The translations under genes and the position numbers were made by a program. Below, piece after piece: positions 25,991-34,989 of a stretch of DNA of 39,550 nt. The stretch's first letter is position 1; every line of letters begins with the position of its first letter. Below the pieces are notes generated by a model. It searched no databases. It was not told the DNA's origin and saw nothing but the letters and a program-made list of their open reading frames with translations. The stretch comes from Geobacteraceae bacterium (GTDB lineage Bacteria; Desulfobacterota; Desulfuromonadia; Geobacterales; Pseudopelobacteraceae): contig JAJTBI010000020.1 of NCBI GenBank assembly GCA_021286935.1, forward strand, positions 1 to 39,550. The letters run 5' to 3'.

Positions 25991-27361
25991 TTACTCCAGA
26001 CCGTACTCCTTCAACTTATACAGCAAGGCACGGTGGCTGATTTCAAGGATTTTGGCAGCATGAGTTCGATTACCGCCGGTCTTGGCAAGCGCCTTACCAA
26101 TTAACTCCATTTCCATAACCCGTTCAGCCAGCTTGATTGAGAGATTTTCGTCACTGTCTGTGTGCAATGACGATTCTACGATTACCGGGGCAGTCCCATC
26201 CGGCAGACAGGTGGCGGCAAGCTGGTCACCATCACAAAGCACCAGTGCCCGCTCAATGACGTTTTCCAGTTCGCGCACATTACCGGGCCAGTTGTGAGAC
26301 ATCAGACGGCGTAATGCCTCTGGAGTCACACGCGGGACCGGCTCTCGTCCGATTCTGGCGGCACAATCTCTAACAATATACTGTACCAGCAAGGGAAGAT
26401 CATCAACCCGATCCCGTAAAGGAGGGATATGCAGCGAAAATACATTCAGACGAAAATAGAGATCCTCCCTGAAGCGTCCGGTAGCGACTTCAGTTTGTAG
26501 ATCACGGGCCGTAGCAGATACCACCCGTACATCAACCTTGCGGGACGTTGACGCCCCAATCCTACGCACCTCATTTTCCTGCAGTACCCGTAATAACTTC
26601 ACCTGTAGAGCAAGTGGCATCTCACCGATCTCATCCAGAAAAAGCGTACCACCGTCAGCCTGTTCAAACAGACCTGCCTTGTCTGCAGTAGCACCGGTGA
26701 AGGAACCTTTAACATGTCCAAACAGCTCAGCTTCAAGCATTGTTTCTGGAATAGCGCCACAGTTGACCGCCACAAACGGCTTGTCATGGCGGCAGGCACT
26801 GGTGTGCAAAGCCCGGGCAACCAGTTCTTTTCCTGTCCCTGATTCACCCTGGATCAATATCGTGGTTTTCAGGCCCGCCACCCGTCTGATCTGATCATAC
26901 AGAGTCAGCATGGCAGGATTGCGTCCAATCATCCCACAGAATGAATTTTTACCGGCCACTTCGGCTTTCAGAGTCTGGTTTTCCTCTTTTAAACGCTCTC
27001 GTTCTTCTGCTTTTTTCAAAACAATGACAATTTCATCCCGCTTGAACGGTTTTGAAATAAAATCATAGGCGCCTTCCTGCATACACGCGACAGCGGTATC
27101 TACCGCACCGTAGGCGGTCATCATGACAATCGGGGCAGTAATCCCCCTTTTTATAGCTTGACGCAGAAACTCCCTGCCATCCATATCGGGCATGCGTATG
27201 TCGCACAGGATATAGTCATAGGCATGGCCTGCAAGCATCTCCAACGCCTCGTTCCCCCCACCTGCCGTATCTGCAAGATATCCTTGTTTTTGCAGCATGA
27301 CCGACAGCATGTGACGCAGGTTATCTTCATCATCAATAATCAGGATGTGGGATTGCTTCAT
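25991..27361 (-). CDS. Sigma-54-dependent response regulator (NtrC/PilR type)
   Basis: The 456-residue protein has a receiver domain with Asp10/Asp11 and phospho-acceptor Asp54, a central AAA+ domain with Walker A GESGTGKE (172-179), the sigma-54 contact loop GSFTGA at 219-224 (family norm GAFTGA), and a C-terminal Fis-type helix-turn-helix (GNRTHAAKILEISHRALLYKLKEYGL). It activates transcription by the sigma-54 polymerase; rpoN is encoded 5 kb away. Its start overlaps the upstream kinase gene by 4 bp, so they are a cognate pair. Proximity to pilY1 and pilD suggests a PilR-like control of pilus genes, but I could not find a convincing -24/-12 promoter before the pilus operon. Confidence 0.93.
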   Translation of the reverse strand: MKQSHILIIDDEDNLRHMLSVMLQKQGYLADTAGGGNEALEMLAGHAYDYILCDIRMPDMDGREFLRQAIKRGITAPIVMMTAYGAVDTAVACMQEGAYDFISKPFKRDEIVIVLKKAEERERLKEENQTLKAEVAGKNSFCGMIGRNPAMLTLYDQIRRVAGLKTTILIQGESGTGKELVARALHTSACRHDKPFVAVNCGAIPETMLEAELFGHVKGSFTGATADKAGLFEQADGGTLFLDEIGEMPLALQVKLLRVLQENEVRRIGASTSRKVDVRVVSATARDLQTEVATGRFREDLYFRLNVFSLHIPPLRDRVDDLPLLVQYIVRDCAARIGREPVPRVTPEALRRLMSHNWPGNVRELENVIERALVLCDGDQLAATCLPDGTAPVIVESSLHTDSDENLSIKLAERVMEMELIGKALAKTGGNRTHAAKILEISHRALLYKLKEYGLE

Positions 27362-28854
27362 TCGGTGTTCCCCTTCATATGCACCGGCAAATGAATGACA
27401 AAACAGCTACCTTTGCCCACACTGCTCTGCACCGTAATTTTTCCACCAAAACCTTCAATAATGCGGGCAGATATGGCAAGCCCCAAGCCAGTGCCTTTAC
27501 CAGGATCCTTGGTAGTAAAAAATGGATCAAACAGCTTGCCAAGGTTTTGAGGCGCAATACCTGTTCCTGAATCCCACACCTCAAGCAGCTGCATGTTTTT
27601 ATCAGGTTCCTGCCTGACGACCAGCCTGAGCACTCCCCCGTTCGGCATGGCATCACTTGCATTAATCAGCAGGTTAATCAGCACCTGTTGCAGTTGATGG
27701 GGATCTAGCATCAATCGAGAAATCTGACCTGTTGAAGTCAGTGATCCCTGCACCCCTTTAAACATACCCTGATGCTGTAGAAGCTCAACTGTCTGCTGAA
27801 CAATCGCCAGCAAATCCACCTCTTCACAGACCGCCTGTTTGGGACGTGCATACTCGAGCAATCCCTTGACAATTCTGTCAATCCGACCGCAGCTATCCAT
27901 AATACGTGCAAGGTAGTCTGCCTGTGCGGGGTTATGCTCAAGTTCTTGAGACAGTATTTCTGCATACCCCATTACCGAGGCCAGTGGCGTACCTATCTCA
28001 TGGGCTGTACCGGCAGCCAGTAGACCGACTGATGCCATTTTTTCCGAGCGTACCGCCTCTTCACGGGCCAATTGCAGATCACTATTGACCTGCTCAAGCA
28101 TAGCAACATGAGAGGCTACCTCATGCTGCTTCTGCTCAAGGGCACTGGACATGGCATTGAAAGAGTCTGCCAGCCGGGCCAGTTCCAGAGAACCGGTAAC
28201 TTTCAGCTGATGGCCATACACTCCATCAGTAATCTTCTCTGTTGCTGACAGCAAACGATTAACCGGTGTTACCACGATTTTAGACAGTACAAAGGCACCC
28301 AAACCAAGCAATAAAATAAAATCAAGGGCAAAATAGGACATCAGCAGCTGTCTGGTTCGCTTAATCCGGCGCTGTTCATCAGCCAAAGATAGAATCAATC
28401 CTGCCCGTCCAACCTGTTCACCATTACGGATCACCTGAACTGATCGGATCAACATCCCCCCATCAGCAGCAATACCACTCTCTTCCACCTGTCGACCCGG
28501 CAAGGAAAAGGGACGATAAAGGTCACTTCCGTCCCTGCCAACGCTGTAAATAACCTTGCCTGCCTTATCCAGCAGGGTTAGCCGTTCAAAGGATCGTTCT
28601 TCCGAAAGTTTTGAGGCATAAATTGCAGCAGAGGTATTAAGCGGCAGCATTCCTTCCGGAAAACCAGGTAACTGATCCGGCAGCTGGTTGACAAAGGTGG
28701 ATAGCAACATACGGGCATGCTCACCCTTTTGGGCATATAGATCATTTTCAGCGGTTTTAAAGGCGAGCAGGCTGAAGAGTAGCCAGGTAAGAATAAGCAG
28801 GCAGGCCAGCGAGGCCAGGATGGAAAACGTGAGGCTTGGCCGCACCGTGCGCAT
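27358..28854 (-). CDS. Membrane sensor histidine kinase (NtrB/AtoS type)
   Basis: The 498-residue kinase has a first membrane helix at about 9-30, an extracytoplasmic sensor region of about 130 residues, a second helix at about 170-190, a HAMP domain, then a HisKA domain with phospho-acceptor His285. The H-box reads AHEIGTPL, where most family members have HE(I/L)(R/N)NPL. The ATPase domain has N-box LINLLINASDA, DSGTGI and GKGTGLGLA. It starts 3 bp after the pilD stop and overlaps the regulator gene by 4 bp. PilS is the nearest functional parallel, but PilS has six membrane helices and a PAS domain, which this lacks; the signal it senses is unknown. Confidence 0.92.
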   Translation of the reverse strand: MRTVRPSLTFSILASLACLLILTWLLFSLLAFKTAENDLYAQKGEHARMLLSTFVNQLPDQLPGFPEGMLPLNTSAAIYASKLSEERSFERLTLLDKAGKVIYSVGRDGSDLYRPFSLPGRQVEESGIAADGGMLIRSVQVIRNGEQVGRAGLILSLADEQRRIKRTRQLLMSYFALDFILLLGLGAFVLSKIVVTPVNRLLSATEKITDGVYGHQLKVTGSLELARLADSFNAMSSALEQKQHEVASHVAMLEQVNSDLQLAREEAVRSEKMASVGLLAAGTAHEIGTPLASVMGYAEILSQELEHNPAQADYLARIMDSCGRIDRIVKGLLEYARPKQAVCEEVDLLAIVQQTVELLQHQGMFKGVQGSLTSTGQISRLMLDPHQLQQVLINLLINASDAMPNGGVLRLVVRQEPDKNMQLLEVWDSGTGIAPQNLGKLFDPFFTTKDPGKGTGLGLAISARIIEGFGGKITVQSSVGKGSCFVIHLPVHMKGNTE

Positions 28855-28857
28855 CAG

Positions 28858-29640
28858 TTACTTACCCAGACGGAGATACCAGTTAATCAGCTGAGGACCA
28901 TAAAAAATATAAAGGACTGCCCCCATGGCCAGATACGGACCAAACGGAATGGCCAAATGACGCCCCTTACGTTGCAGTGCCATCAATGAAAGTCCAACAA
29001 TTGATCCAACCAGAGATGAGATAAAGATGATAAACGGCACGGCTTTCCATCCAAGGAAGGCACCCAGCATGGCCAGCAACTTGGCATCTCCACCTCCCAT
29101 ACCTTCCCGTCCGGTCAGCCAGAGATAGGCGTAAAACACCAGAGCCAGACTGCCCCAGCCAACAACAATACCTGCCAGAGAGGAGGCCCAGCCCGGTTCC
29201 GGTAGGAAAAATGATGCCAGAAATCCCAGAACAACACCTGAAAGAGAAATTTCGTCTGGAATAATCTGATGATCAAAATCGATAAAGGTGATAACAATTA
29301 AGGCAACAACGAGCAGGACATAGATAGCGAAAGAAATACTCAGACCAAAACGCAAAAATAATAGCAGAAACAGGCAGGCTGTTAGCAACTCCACCAGTGG
29401 ATAGCGAATTGAGAAGCCGGCACCGCACCCCCTGCAACGCCCTCTTAACACCAGCCAACTGATGATCGGAATATTGTCAAACCAGCGCACCACAGCCCCA
29501 CAAGACATGCAACGGGAACCGGGACTGACAATCGATTGATCAAGGGGAAGGCGATAAATGCAGACATTCAGAAATGACCCGATTGCAGCCCCAAACAGAA
29601 AAACAAAAACAGCCATATACGTAAATGGCAGCAGGGTCAC
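28858..29640 (-). CDS. pilD: Type IV prepilin peptidase/N-methyltransferase
   Basis: PilD cleaves the leader of prepilins and methylates the new N-terminus in the inner membrane. The 260-residue protein has GSFLNVCIYRLP near 21-32, the two CxxC pairs Cys44/47 and Cys69/72 of the methyltransferase domain, and the aspartyl protease residues Asp121/Asp123 (FIDFD) and Asp185 in the GGGDAK motif, with several membrane helices. The start is a GTG at 29640 that overlaps the HPr stop codon (GTGA); an ATG at codon 9 is possible but lacks a ribosome site. Its substrates in this window are the fimU, pilV, pilW and pilX products. Confidence 0.94.
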   Translation of the reverse strand: MTLLPFTYMAVFVFLFGAAIGSFLNVCIYRLPLDQSIVSPGSRCMSCGAVVRWFDNIPIISWLVLRGRCRGCGAGFSIRYPLVELLTACLFLLLFLRFGLSISFAIYVLLVVALIVITFIDFDHQIIPDEISLSGVVLGFLASFFLPEPGWASSLAGIVVGWGSLALVFYAYLWLTGREGMGGGDAKLLAMLGAFLGWKAVPFIIFISSLVGSIVGLSLMALQRKGRHLAIPFGPYLAMGAVLYIFYGPQLINWYLRLGK

Positions 29641-29903
29641 TCTTCACCAAACCCATCAACGATCAGCGCACCAATAGTCTGCATTGCCTCTTCTTCATCC
29701 GGTCCTTCCACGGTCAGACGGATCTTGGTCCCTTTTGAGGCAGCCAACATCATGATTCCCATAATGCTTTTGCCATTCACCTCAACCGATTCCCGGGCCA
29801 GTTTCACTTCAGACTGAAATTTACTGGCGGTCTTGACAAAAAGAGCTGATGCGCGGGCATGCAGCCCTAATTTATTGACAATTTCAAATTCCTGCTGTTG
29901 CAT
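29637..29903 (-). CDS. ptsH: Phosphocarrier protein HPr
   Basis: The 88-residue protein is a complete HPr: the phospho-acceptor His15 in GLHARAS and the regulatory Ser46 in NGKSIMGIM are both present. Ser46 is the target of HPr kinase, and hprK lies three genes upstream, so both phosphorylation sites are likely used. HPr passes phosphate from enzyme I to EIIA proteins; here the only EIIA in view is the mannose-type protein encoded 13 bp upstream. Enzyme I is not in this window. The final codons overlap the start of pilD. Confidence 0.95.
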   Translation of the reverse strand: MQQQEFEIVNKLGLHARASALFVKTASKFQSEVKLARESVEVNGKSIMGIMMLAASKGTKIRLTVEGPDEEEAMQTIGALIVDGFGEE

Positions 29904-29916
29904 GTTGGCACCTGTT

Positions 29917-30309
29917 CTATTTTAGAAATTCGCCAGCTATGATCACGCTTTCACGTCCACAGCGCAGCAGAGAAGCGCAGAGTTCCTCCAGCGTCAACCG
30001 TTCACGTCTTGAAAAGAACTCCACCATCATCGGCAGATTAACCCCGGTCACCACCTCAACCTTACCCTCCTGTAGAAAGGACATAGCCGCATTTGAAGGG
30101 GTACCACCAAACATATCAGTCATGATGATAGCTCCATCGGTTCCAACGGATTTCAACGCTTCTGCAATGCGGGCAACCAGACCATCTGCAGGGTCATCCG
30201 CATGTAATTCAACTCCTTCACAACCATCACTGTTACCGGTTATCATGGCTGCAGCAGCAATCAATGATGTAGCAAGCCCTGCATGAGTTACAACAACAAG
30301 TCCTGTCAT
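29917..30309 (-). CDS. PTS EIIA component, mannose family
   Basis: The 130-residue cytoplasmic protein has the mannose-type EIIA fold: an N-terminal strand ending at the active His9 (VVVTHAG, family usual THGxxA), then TDMFGGTPSN near residues 63-72 and a C-terminal helix pair. Only the IIA domain is present; there is no fused IIB and no IIC/IID transporter genes nearby. That points to a regulatory PTS, as seen in many proteobacteria with the same hprK-rapZ-EIIA-HPr order. It sits 6 bp after rapZ and 13 bp before ptsH. Confidence 0.9.
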   Translation of the reverse strand: MTGLVVVTHAGLATSLIAAAAMITGNSDGCEGVELHADDPADGLVARIAEALKSVGTDGAIIMTDMFGGTPSNAAMSFLQEGKVEVVTGVNLPMMVEFFSRRERLTLEELCASLLRCGRESVIIAGEFLK

Positions 30310-30315
30310 GATGTA

Positions 30316-31173
30316 CTATCCCTTCTCAATATCACGGTGACTGATACGCACCTTAAGACCAAGCGCCTCAAAACGTGATGCAGCGGCCTGGGTAATGGCC
30401 ACCGAACGATGGCGACCGCCAGTGCAGCCGATGGCAATGGTCAGGTAGCTCTTGCCTTCACGGCGATAAGCCGGAATAAGGAACTGCAGTAACGACAAAA
30501 ACTGATCAAGAAACACCTTTGTATCCTGCTGTTCAAGCACAAAATCCCGTACCTGCGGCTCAAGGCCACTGTAGGGACGTAGTTCAGGAACAAAGTGAGG
30601 GTTTGGCAAAAAGCGGACATCCATTACCAGATTTGCATCCAGTGGCACACCATATCGGAAGCCGAAGGAGATGACCTCCACGGTAAAATGGCTACTCCCC
30701 TGTTCCCCTTTAATAATACGGATCACCTGTTCTTTTAACTGATGTACATTGAACTCTGAGGTATCAATAACCAGTGTAGCATTCTGACGTAGCGCGGCCA
30801 GCCGCTCCCGCTCAATCCTGATTCCTTCAGGAACCGTACAGTGTTCATCAGCCGGGTGGCGGCGACGGGTTTCAGCAAAGCGCCTGATCAGCACTTCATC
30901 AGATGCGTCAAAAAACAGGACTTCCAGTTCATGGCCTACACTACGCAGCTCGCGGAATGACTCGACAATTCCAGTGGAGAGATCACGGCCTCGAATATCC
31001 GTAACCAGAACGACCCCTTTAAAGGTATCGCCGGACTTTTCGATCAGCTCCACAAACTGACGAAACAGCCGGACCGGCAGGTTATCAATACAGTAAAAGC
31101 CTTCGTCTTCCAAAGCCCGTACTGCAGTTGACTTGCCTGAGCCGGACATACCGGTAATAACCACGATCCGCAT
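30316..31173 (-). CDS. rapZ: RNase adapter protein / nucleotide-binding protein RapZ (YvcJ)
   Basis: The 285-residue product has the P-loop GMSGSGKS at residues 8-15, the DEGFYCIDNLP segment, FDASDEVLIRRF, and the C-terminal SIGCTGGRHRSV motif that defines the family. In E. coli RapZ presents the GlmZ small RNA to RNase E and controls amino-sugar synthesis; in other bacteria the role is less clear. It lies between hprK and the EIIA gene, with 3-bp and 6-bp gaps, a usual neighbourhood next to rpoN. Confidence 0.95.
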   Translation of the reverse strand: MRIVVITGMSGSGKSTAVRALEDEGFYCIDNLPVRLFRQFVELIEKSGDTFKGVVLVTDIRGRDLSTGIVESFRELRSVGHELEVLFFDASDEVLIRRFAETRRRHPADEHCTVPEGIRIERERLAALRQNATLVIDTSEFNVHQLKEQVIRIIKGEQGSSHFTVEVISFGFRYGVPLDANLVMDVRFLPNPHFVPELRPYSGLEPQVRDFVLEQQDTKVFLDQFLSLLQFLIPAYRREGKSYLTIAIGCTGGRHRSVAITQAAASRFEALGLKVRISHRDIEKG

Positions 31174-31176
31174 CAG

Positions 31177-32136
31177 CTACTCCACTTCATCGCCAAGGTG
31201 ACGGACTTCCATCCGGTCCAGCAACCGCTGCTGAAAATCCTTTGCCGAATGATACCCCATTCCCTTGAGAAGAAAATTTCGGGCAGCAACCTCGATAATT
31301 GAACCAAGATTGCGTCCCGGTCTGACCGGGATAGTCAAATGTGGCAGCTCCACCCCGAGAATACTGGTGGTCTTGTCATCAATCCCCAGCCGATCATATT
31401 CCTGTGCCGGATCCCACTCCATCAGTTCAAGCACCAGATCAATAATCTTCTTTTCACGGATAGACGATACGCCGTACAGATCTTTGATATTGATGATACC
31501 CAGTCCGCGAATTTCCATCAGATGCTGGATCTGCTGCTCTGGTTGACCAACCAGGCTGGCCGGCATCTTTTTACGGATAAAGACCATATCATCAGCCACC
31601 AGTCGATGGCCACGAATAACCAGATCAAGGGCACATTCACTCTTGCCGATACCGCTCTTACCGGTCAACAGAATGCCAACCCCCAGCACATCCACCAGCA
31701 CCCCATGCAGATGGGTGGTGGGCAACAGCTGCTCTTCAAGAAATTTGGTTATTAAGGAGATGAAAGTTGACGACTGATGGGGCGACACCAGCACCGGAAT
31801 GCTGTGTTCTTCAGCAATTGCAAGAAAAACCGCAGGTGGCGTCAGGCCTTTGGTAACAATAAAACAGGAAATAGGAAATGCGCAGAGTGCCTGCGTATTG
31901 TCATACAGACGTTCTTCGGTTAGTTGGGATAAATAGGATATCTCGGTATTACCCAGCACCTGAATCCTTGCGGGATGCAGATGCTGGGTATAACCGGTCA
32001 GCGCCAATCCAGGCTTTTGAATACGTGACGAACTAACCCGATGGTCCAGGCCCTTGGCCCCTGCAATCAAACGCAGATCAAGACCATATTCCTTCTCATC
32101 GAGCAAATCCTGTATGGATAGGGTAATACTGTCCAC
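31177..32136 (-). CDS. hprK: HPr kinase/phosphorylase
   Basis: HprK phosphorylates or dephosphorylates HPr at Ser46, tying PTS state to metabolism. The 319-residue protein has an N-terminal DRTGG/MurF-like domain and a C-terminal kinase domain with Walker A GKSGIGKS at 159-166 and the family signature EIRGLGIINIKDLYG. The catalytic His144 (HLHG) is present. The target site Ser46 exists in the HPr of this window. The gene is 54 bp after hpf, with a GC-rich hairpin in the gap, and 3 bp before rapZ. Confidence 0.95.
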   Translation of the reverse strand: MDSITLSIQDLLDEKEYGLDLRLIAGAKGLDHRVSSSRIQKPGLALTGYTQHLHPARIQVLGNTEISYLSQLTEERLYDNTQALCAFPISCFIVTKGLTPPAVFLAIAEEHSIPVLVSPHQSSTFISLITKFLEEQLLPTTHLHGVLVDVLGVGILLTGKSGIGKSECALDLVIRGHRLVADDMVFIRKKMPASLVGQPEQQIQHLMEIRGLGIINIKDLYGVSSIREKKIIDLVLELMEWDPAQEYDRLGIDDKTTSILGVELPHLTIPVRPGRNLGSIIEVAARNFLLKGMGYHSAKDFQQRLLDRMEVRHLGDEVE

Positions 32137-32154
32137 TGTTCGTGGTTAGTATGC

Positions 32155-32181
32155 CCCGGGAAGGCATAACACCCTCCCGGG
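32155..32181 (-). other. GC-rich hairpin between hpf and hprK
   Basis: CCCGGGA (32155-32161) pairs with TCCCGGG (32175-32181), and the stem can extend inward with GG-CC after a one-base bulge. There is no T-run on either side, so it is not a classical terminator. It could be a processing or pausing site that separates expression of hpf from hprK. Confidence 0.4.
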
Positions 32182-32190
32182 AGCAGACCG

Positions 32191-32736
32191 TTAGCCCCGC
32201 TGAGGCTCGATCAGGCCAAAGTTGCCGTCTTTGCGACGGTACAGAACACTGATTTCACCTGAAGTAGCATCGGTGAAGACCAGAAAATCTTTGTGCAGCA
32301 GATCCATCTGCATAACCGCCTCTTCCACTGCCATCGGCTTTGCAGTCTCGGTTTTGGTGGTAATAACAACCGGCTCAGGATGGGTCTCGATGCTCTCAGC
32401 CTGGAACACCTTCTTGGACATGGTACGTCCATTGTTGTCGCCAGCAGGCTTGTGAGCCTTCAGTTTTTCCTTGTAACGCTTCAGCTGACGCTCAATTTTG
32501 TCCAGAACTGCGTCAACTGCGGCATACATATCGTTGGTTGCCTCTGACGCCTTGGTGGTGATCCCCCGGCCGGAGATTACAATCTCAACAATGTGGCGGA
32601 TCTTCTCCACCGTAAAATAGACCTGAGCTGCTATCGGTTCATCAATATACTTTGCAACCCGCTCAAGTTTTTCTTCTGCGTAGTTTTTCAGCGCCTCACT
32701 CTGTTCCATATGCCGAAAAGTTGTCGATACTTGCAT
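32191..32736 (-). CDS. hpf: Ribosome hibernation promoting factor, long form
   Basis: The 181-residue protein has the N-terminal HPF/RaiA domain (RHMEQSEALKNYAEEKLERV and the IVEIVISGRG strands) and a C-terminal extension of about 60 residues (MAVEEAVMQMDLLHKDFLVFTDATSG) that forms the dimerisation domain of long HPF. Long HPF alone can join two 70S ribosomes as 100S dimers in stationary phase. A GAAGGAGG lies before the ATG. The gene is 42 bp after rpoN, the classic position for this factor. Confidence 0.95.
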   Translation of the reverse strand: MQVSTTFRHMEQSEALKNYAEEKLERVAKYIDEPIAAQVYFTVEKIRHIVEIVISGRGITTKASEATNDMYAAVDAVLDKIERQLKRYKEKLKAHKPAGDNNGRTMSKKVFQAESIETHPEPVVITTKTETAKPMAVEEAVMQMDLLHKDFLVFTDATSGEISVLYRRKDGNFGLIEPQRG

Positions 32737-32778
32737 GGTTTGTCCTCCTTCGTGGATAGTCCCTCTTTGGTAATTATA

Positions 32779-34227
32779 TCAGAAATGTCGCCGTCGTTCA
32801 GACGACGATCCGATACGCAGCATTTCACGGTATTTTGTTACCGTCCGTCGGGCAATATTGACGGTTTCATCAGACAGCATTTCAGCAATTTTTTGATCTG
32901 AAAGCGGTTTGGCAACATCCTCTTTGTCAATAATCGCCTTGATCCGGTTCTTGACACTCTCTGAAGAAACTGAATCGCCATCTGATGTTGAAAGCCCACT
33001 GTTAAAAAAGTACTTTAACTCAAACAGTCCCTGCGGAGTCTGCATATACTTATTGGTGGTGACCCGACTGATGGTGGACTCATGCATACCGATATCCTCG
33101 GCCACATCCCGTAGCACCAGAGGACGCAGCCCCTCTACCCCCTGCTCAAGAAACTCCCGCTGAAACTTGACAATGCTCTTGGCCACCCTGAAGATGGTGC
33201 GCTGGCGTTGCTGAATACTCTTGATCAACCATTCAGCGGCCCGCTTCTTGTCGCCGACATATTCCTGCGTCTTGGCATCCATACCGCCACCGGCCTTGGC
33301 ATCAAGGTAATAGGGCGACAGCCGCAGGTTTGGCAGGCCTTCTTCATTCAACATCACCACATAATCATCCCCCACCTTATGCACAAAGATGTCAGGAGAG
33401 ATGTAATGCACCTCATCACTACTGTACAGACGGCCTGGCCGTGGATCAAAACCGGCAATTACCCGAATAGCCGCCAGAACCTGCTCAGGATCAACCTTCA
33501 GACAACGGGCGATCTGTTTGTAGTTGTGGTTCTCCACGTCCGCCAGATGACGTAACAGGATCGCTTCGACTACACTTCCTTCCATCCCCAGACTACGGGC
33601 CTGGATCAGCAGACACTCCTGTAACGAACGGCCACCGACACCGCTGGGGTCAAACTCCTGAATCCGCAGCAGCATTGCTTCAACGAGTTGTTCCTGGGCG
33701 TTGCACACAATGGCGATATCGGCAATGGTGGAGCGGAAAAATCCATCATCGTCGATATTACCAATAATCTCTTCGCCAATCTGCTGTTCTTCATCACTGT
33801 AGTTGCCCATCTGCAACTGCCAGTGCAGGTGATCAAACAGCGTGCCTTTGCGGGTCAGCAGGTTTTCAAAGGAAAGCTTATCATCCTCATCCCCTGACTG
33901 TTCACCCGAGGTGTAGTTATAGCCATCAAGGTAGCTATCCCAATCGCGCAGGGTATCTTCACCAGCAGCAACCTCCTGAAAAGTCTCGCCTGTGGCCAGA
34001 TTTTCATCAGGAAGCTCTACTTCTACAACCTCAAGAAGTGATTCACCATCACGAACCTCATCCAGCTCTGGAGACTCCTCCAGAATCGGGTTCTCTTCCA
34101 GCTCCTGACGGACCACATCCTGCAGTTCTATCCTGGTCATCTGAAGCAGCTTGATGGCCTGCTGCAACTGTGGCGTCATCACCAGCTGCTGCGTCATCTT
34201 CAGTTGTTGGCGCATCTCCATCGCCAT
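32779..34227 (-). CDS. rpoN: RNA polymerase sigma-54 factor
   Basis: The 482-residue protein has the glutamine-rich region I (MTQQLVMTPQLQQAIKLLQM), an acidic region II, the core-binding domain, a helix-turn-helix (HESTISRVTTNKY) and the RpoN box ARRTVTKYRE at 459-468 that reads the -24 element. AAGGAG precedes the ATG. It follows lptB by 18 bp in the common lptB-rpoN-hpf arrangement. The NtrC-type regulator encoded near the pilus genes would act through it. Confidence 0.97.
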   Translation of the reverse strand: MAMEMRQQLKMTQQLVMTPQLQQAIKLLQMTRIELQDVVRQELEENPILEESPELDEVRDGESLLEVVEVELPDENLATGETFQEVAAGEDTLRDWDSYLDGYNYTSGEQSGDEDDKLSFENLLTRKGTLFDHLHWQLQMGNYSDEEQQIGEEIIGNIDDDGFFRSTIADIAIVCNAQEQLVEAMLLRIQEFDPSGVGGRSLQECLLIQARSLGMEGSVVEAILLRHLADVENHNYKQIARCLKVDPEQVLAAIRVIAGFDPRPGRLYSSDEVHYISPDIFVHKVGDDYVVMLNEEGLPNLRLSPYYLDAKAGGGMDAKTQEYVGDKKRAAEWLIKSIQQRQRTIFRVAKSIVKFQREFLEQGVEGLRPLVLRDVAEDIGMHESTISRVTTNKYMQTPQGLFELKYFFNSGLSTSDGDSVSSESVKNRIKAIIDKEDVAKPLSDQKIAEMLSDETVNIARRTVTKYREMLRIGSSSERRRHF

Positions 34228-34245
34228 AGCTGCTCCTTGCTGCCT

Positions 34246-34989
34246 CTAAAGTCTGAAATCTTCGCCCAGATAGATCTCGCGGGCTTTTTTGCTTTCTGCA
34301 ATCTGTTCAGGGGTGCCAAACTCAAGCACCTCACCGGCATTCACAATATAGGCGGCATCGCAGACACCAAGGGTTTCGCGAACATTGTGGTCTGAAATCA
34401 GTACACCGATATTACGGCTTTTAAGCCCGAAAATCAGTTGTTGAATATCCGCTACCGCTATCGGGTCTATGCCGGCAAACGGCTCATCCAGCAGAATGAA
34501 AGCCGGACGGGTGATCAGGGCCCGGGCTATTTCAACCCGTCTGCGCTCACCACCTGAAAGCGCAAATCCCTTTGAATCTGCAATATGGGTAATACCAAAC
34601 TCTTCCAGCAGCTCCTGAGCACGATGCTGCTGCAGTTCACGATCATCCTCAACAGTTTCAAGAATCGCCAGCAGATTGTCACGTACTGACAGCTTCCGAA
34701 AGACCGATGCCTCCTGAGGCAGGTAACTGATGCCACGCCGTGCCCGCTGATGCATCGGTTGTTCAGTAATGTCATCACCATCCAGCCAGACCTGACCACC
34801 GTCAGGCCTTGTTAAGCCTACGACCATGTAAAAGGTTGTGGTTTTACCCGCTCCATTGGGGCCAAGCAGACCAATGACCTGGCCTGAGTCAAGCGTCAGG
34901 TTGACACCACGCACCACCTGTCGATTACCGTAGGTCTTGCAAAGTCCTTCAGCACGCAGGTTTCTGCTATGGCTGTTTTTTTGCGTCAT
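34246..34989 (-). CDS. lptB: LPS export ABC transporter ATPase LptB
   Basis: LptB powers extraction of LPS from the inner membrane with LptF and LptG (not in this window). The 247-residue protein has Walker A GPNGAGKT at 43-50, signature LSGGE at 144-148, and Walker B LLDEP at 166-170, with the usual QEASVFRKLSV Q-loop region. ATG 34989 is chosen; the frame is open further upstream to 35091, but that part overlaps lptA and is not conserved. The overlap with the lptA end is 23 bp. Confidence 0.95.
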   Translation of the reverse strand: MTQKNSHSRNLRAEGLCKTYGNRQVVRGVNLTLDSGQVIGLLGPNGAGKTTTFYMVVGLTRPDGGQVWLDGDDITEQPMHQRARRGISYLPQEASVFRKLSVRDNLLAILETVEDDRELQQHRAQELLEEFGITHIADSKGFALSGGERRRVEIARALITRPAFILLDEPFAGIDPIAVADIQQLIFGLKSRNIGVLISDHNVRETLGVCDAAYIVNAGEVLEFGTPEQIAESKKAREIYLGEDFRL

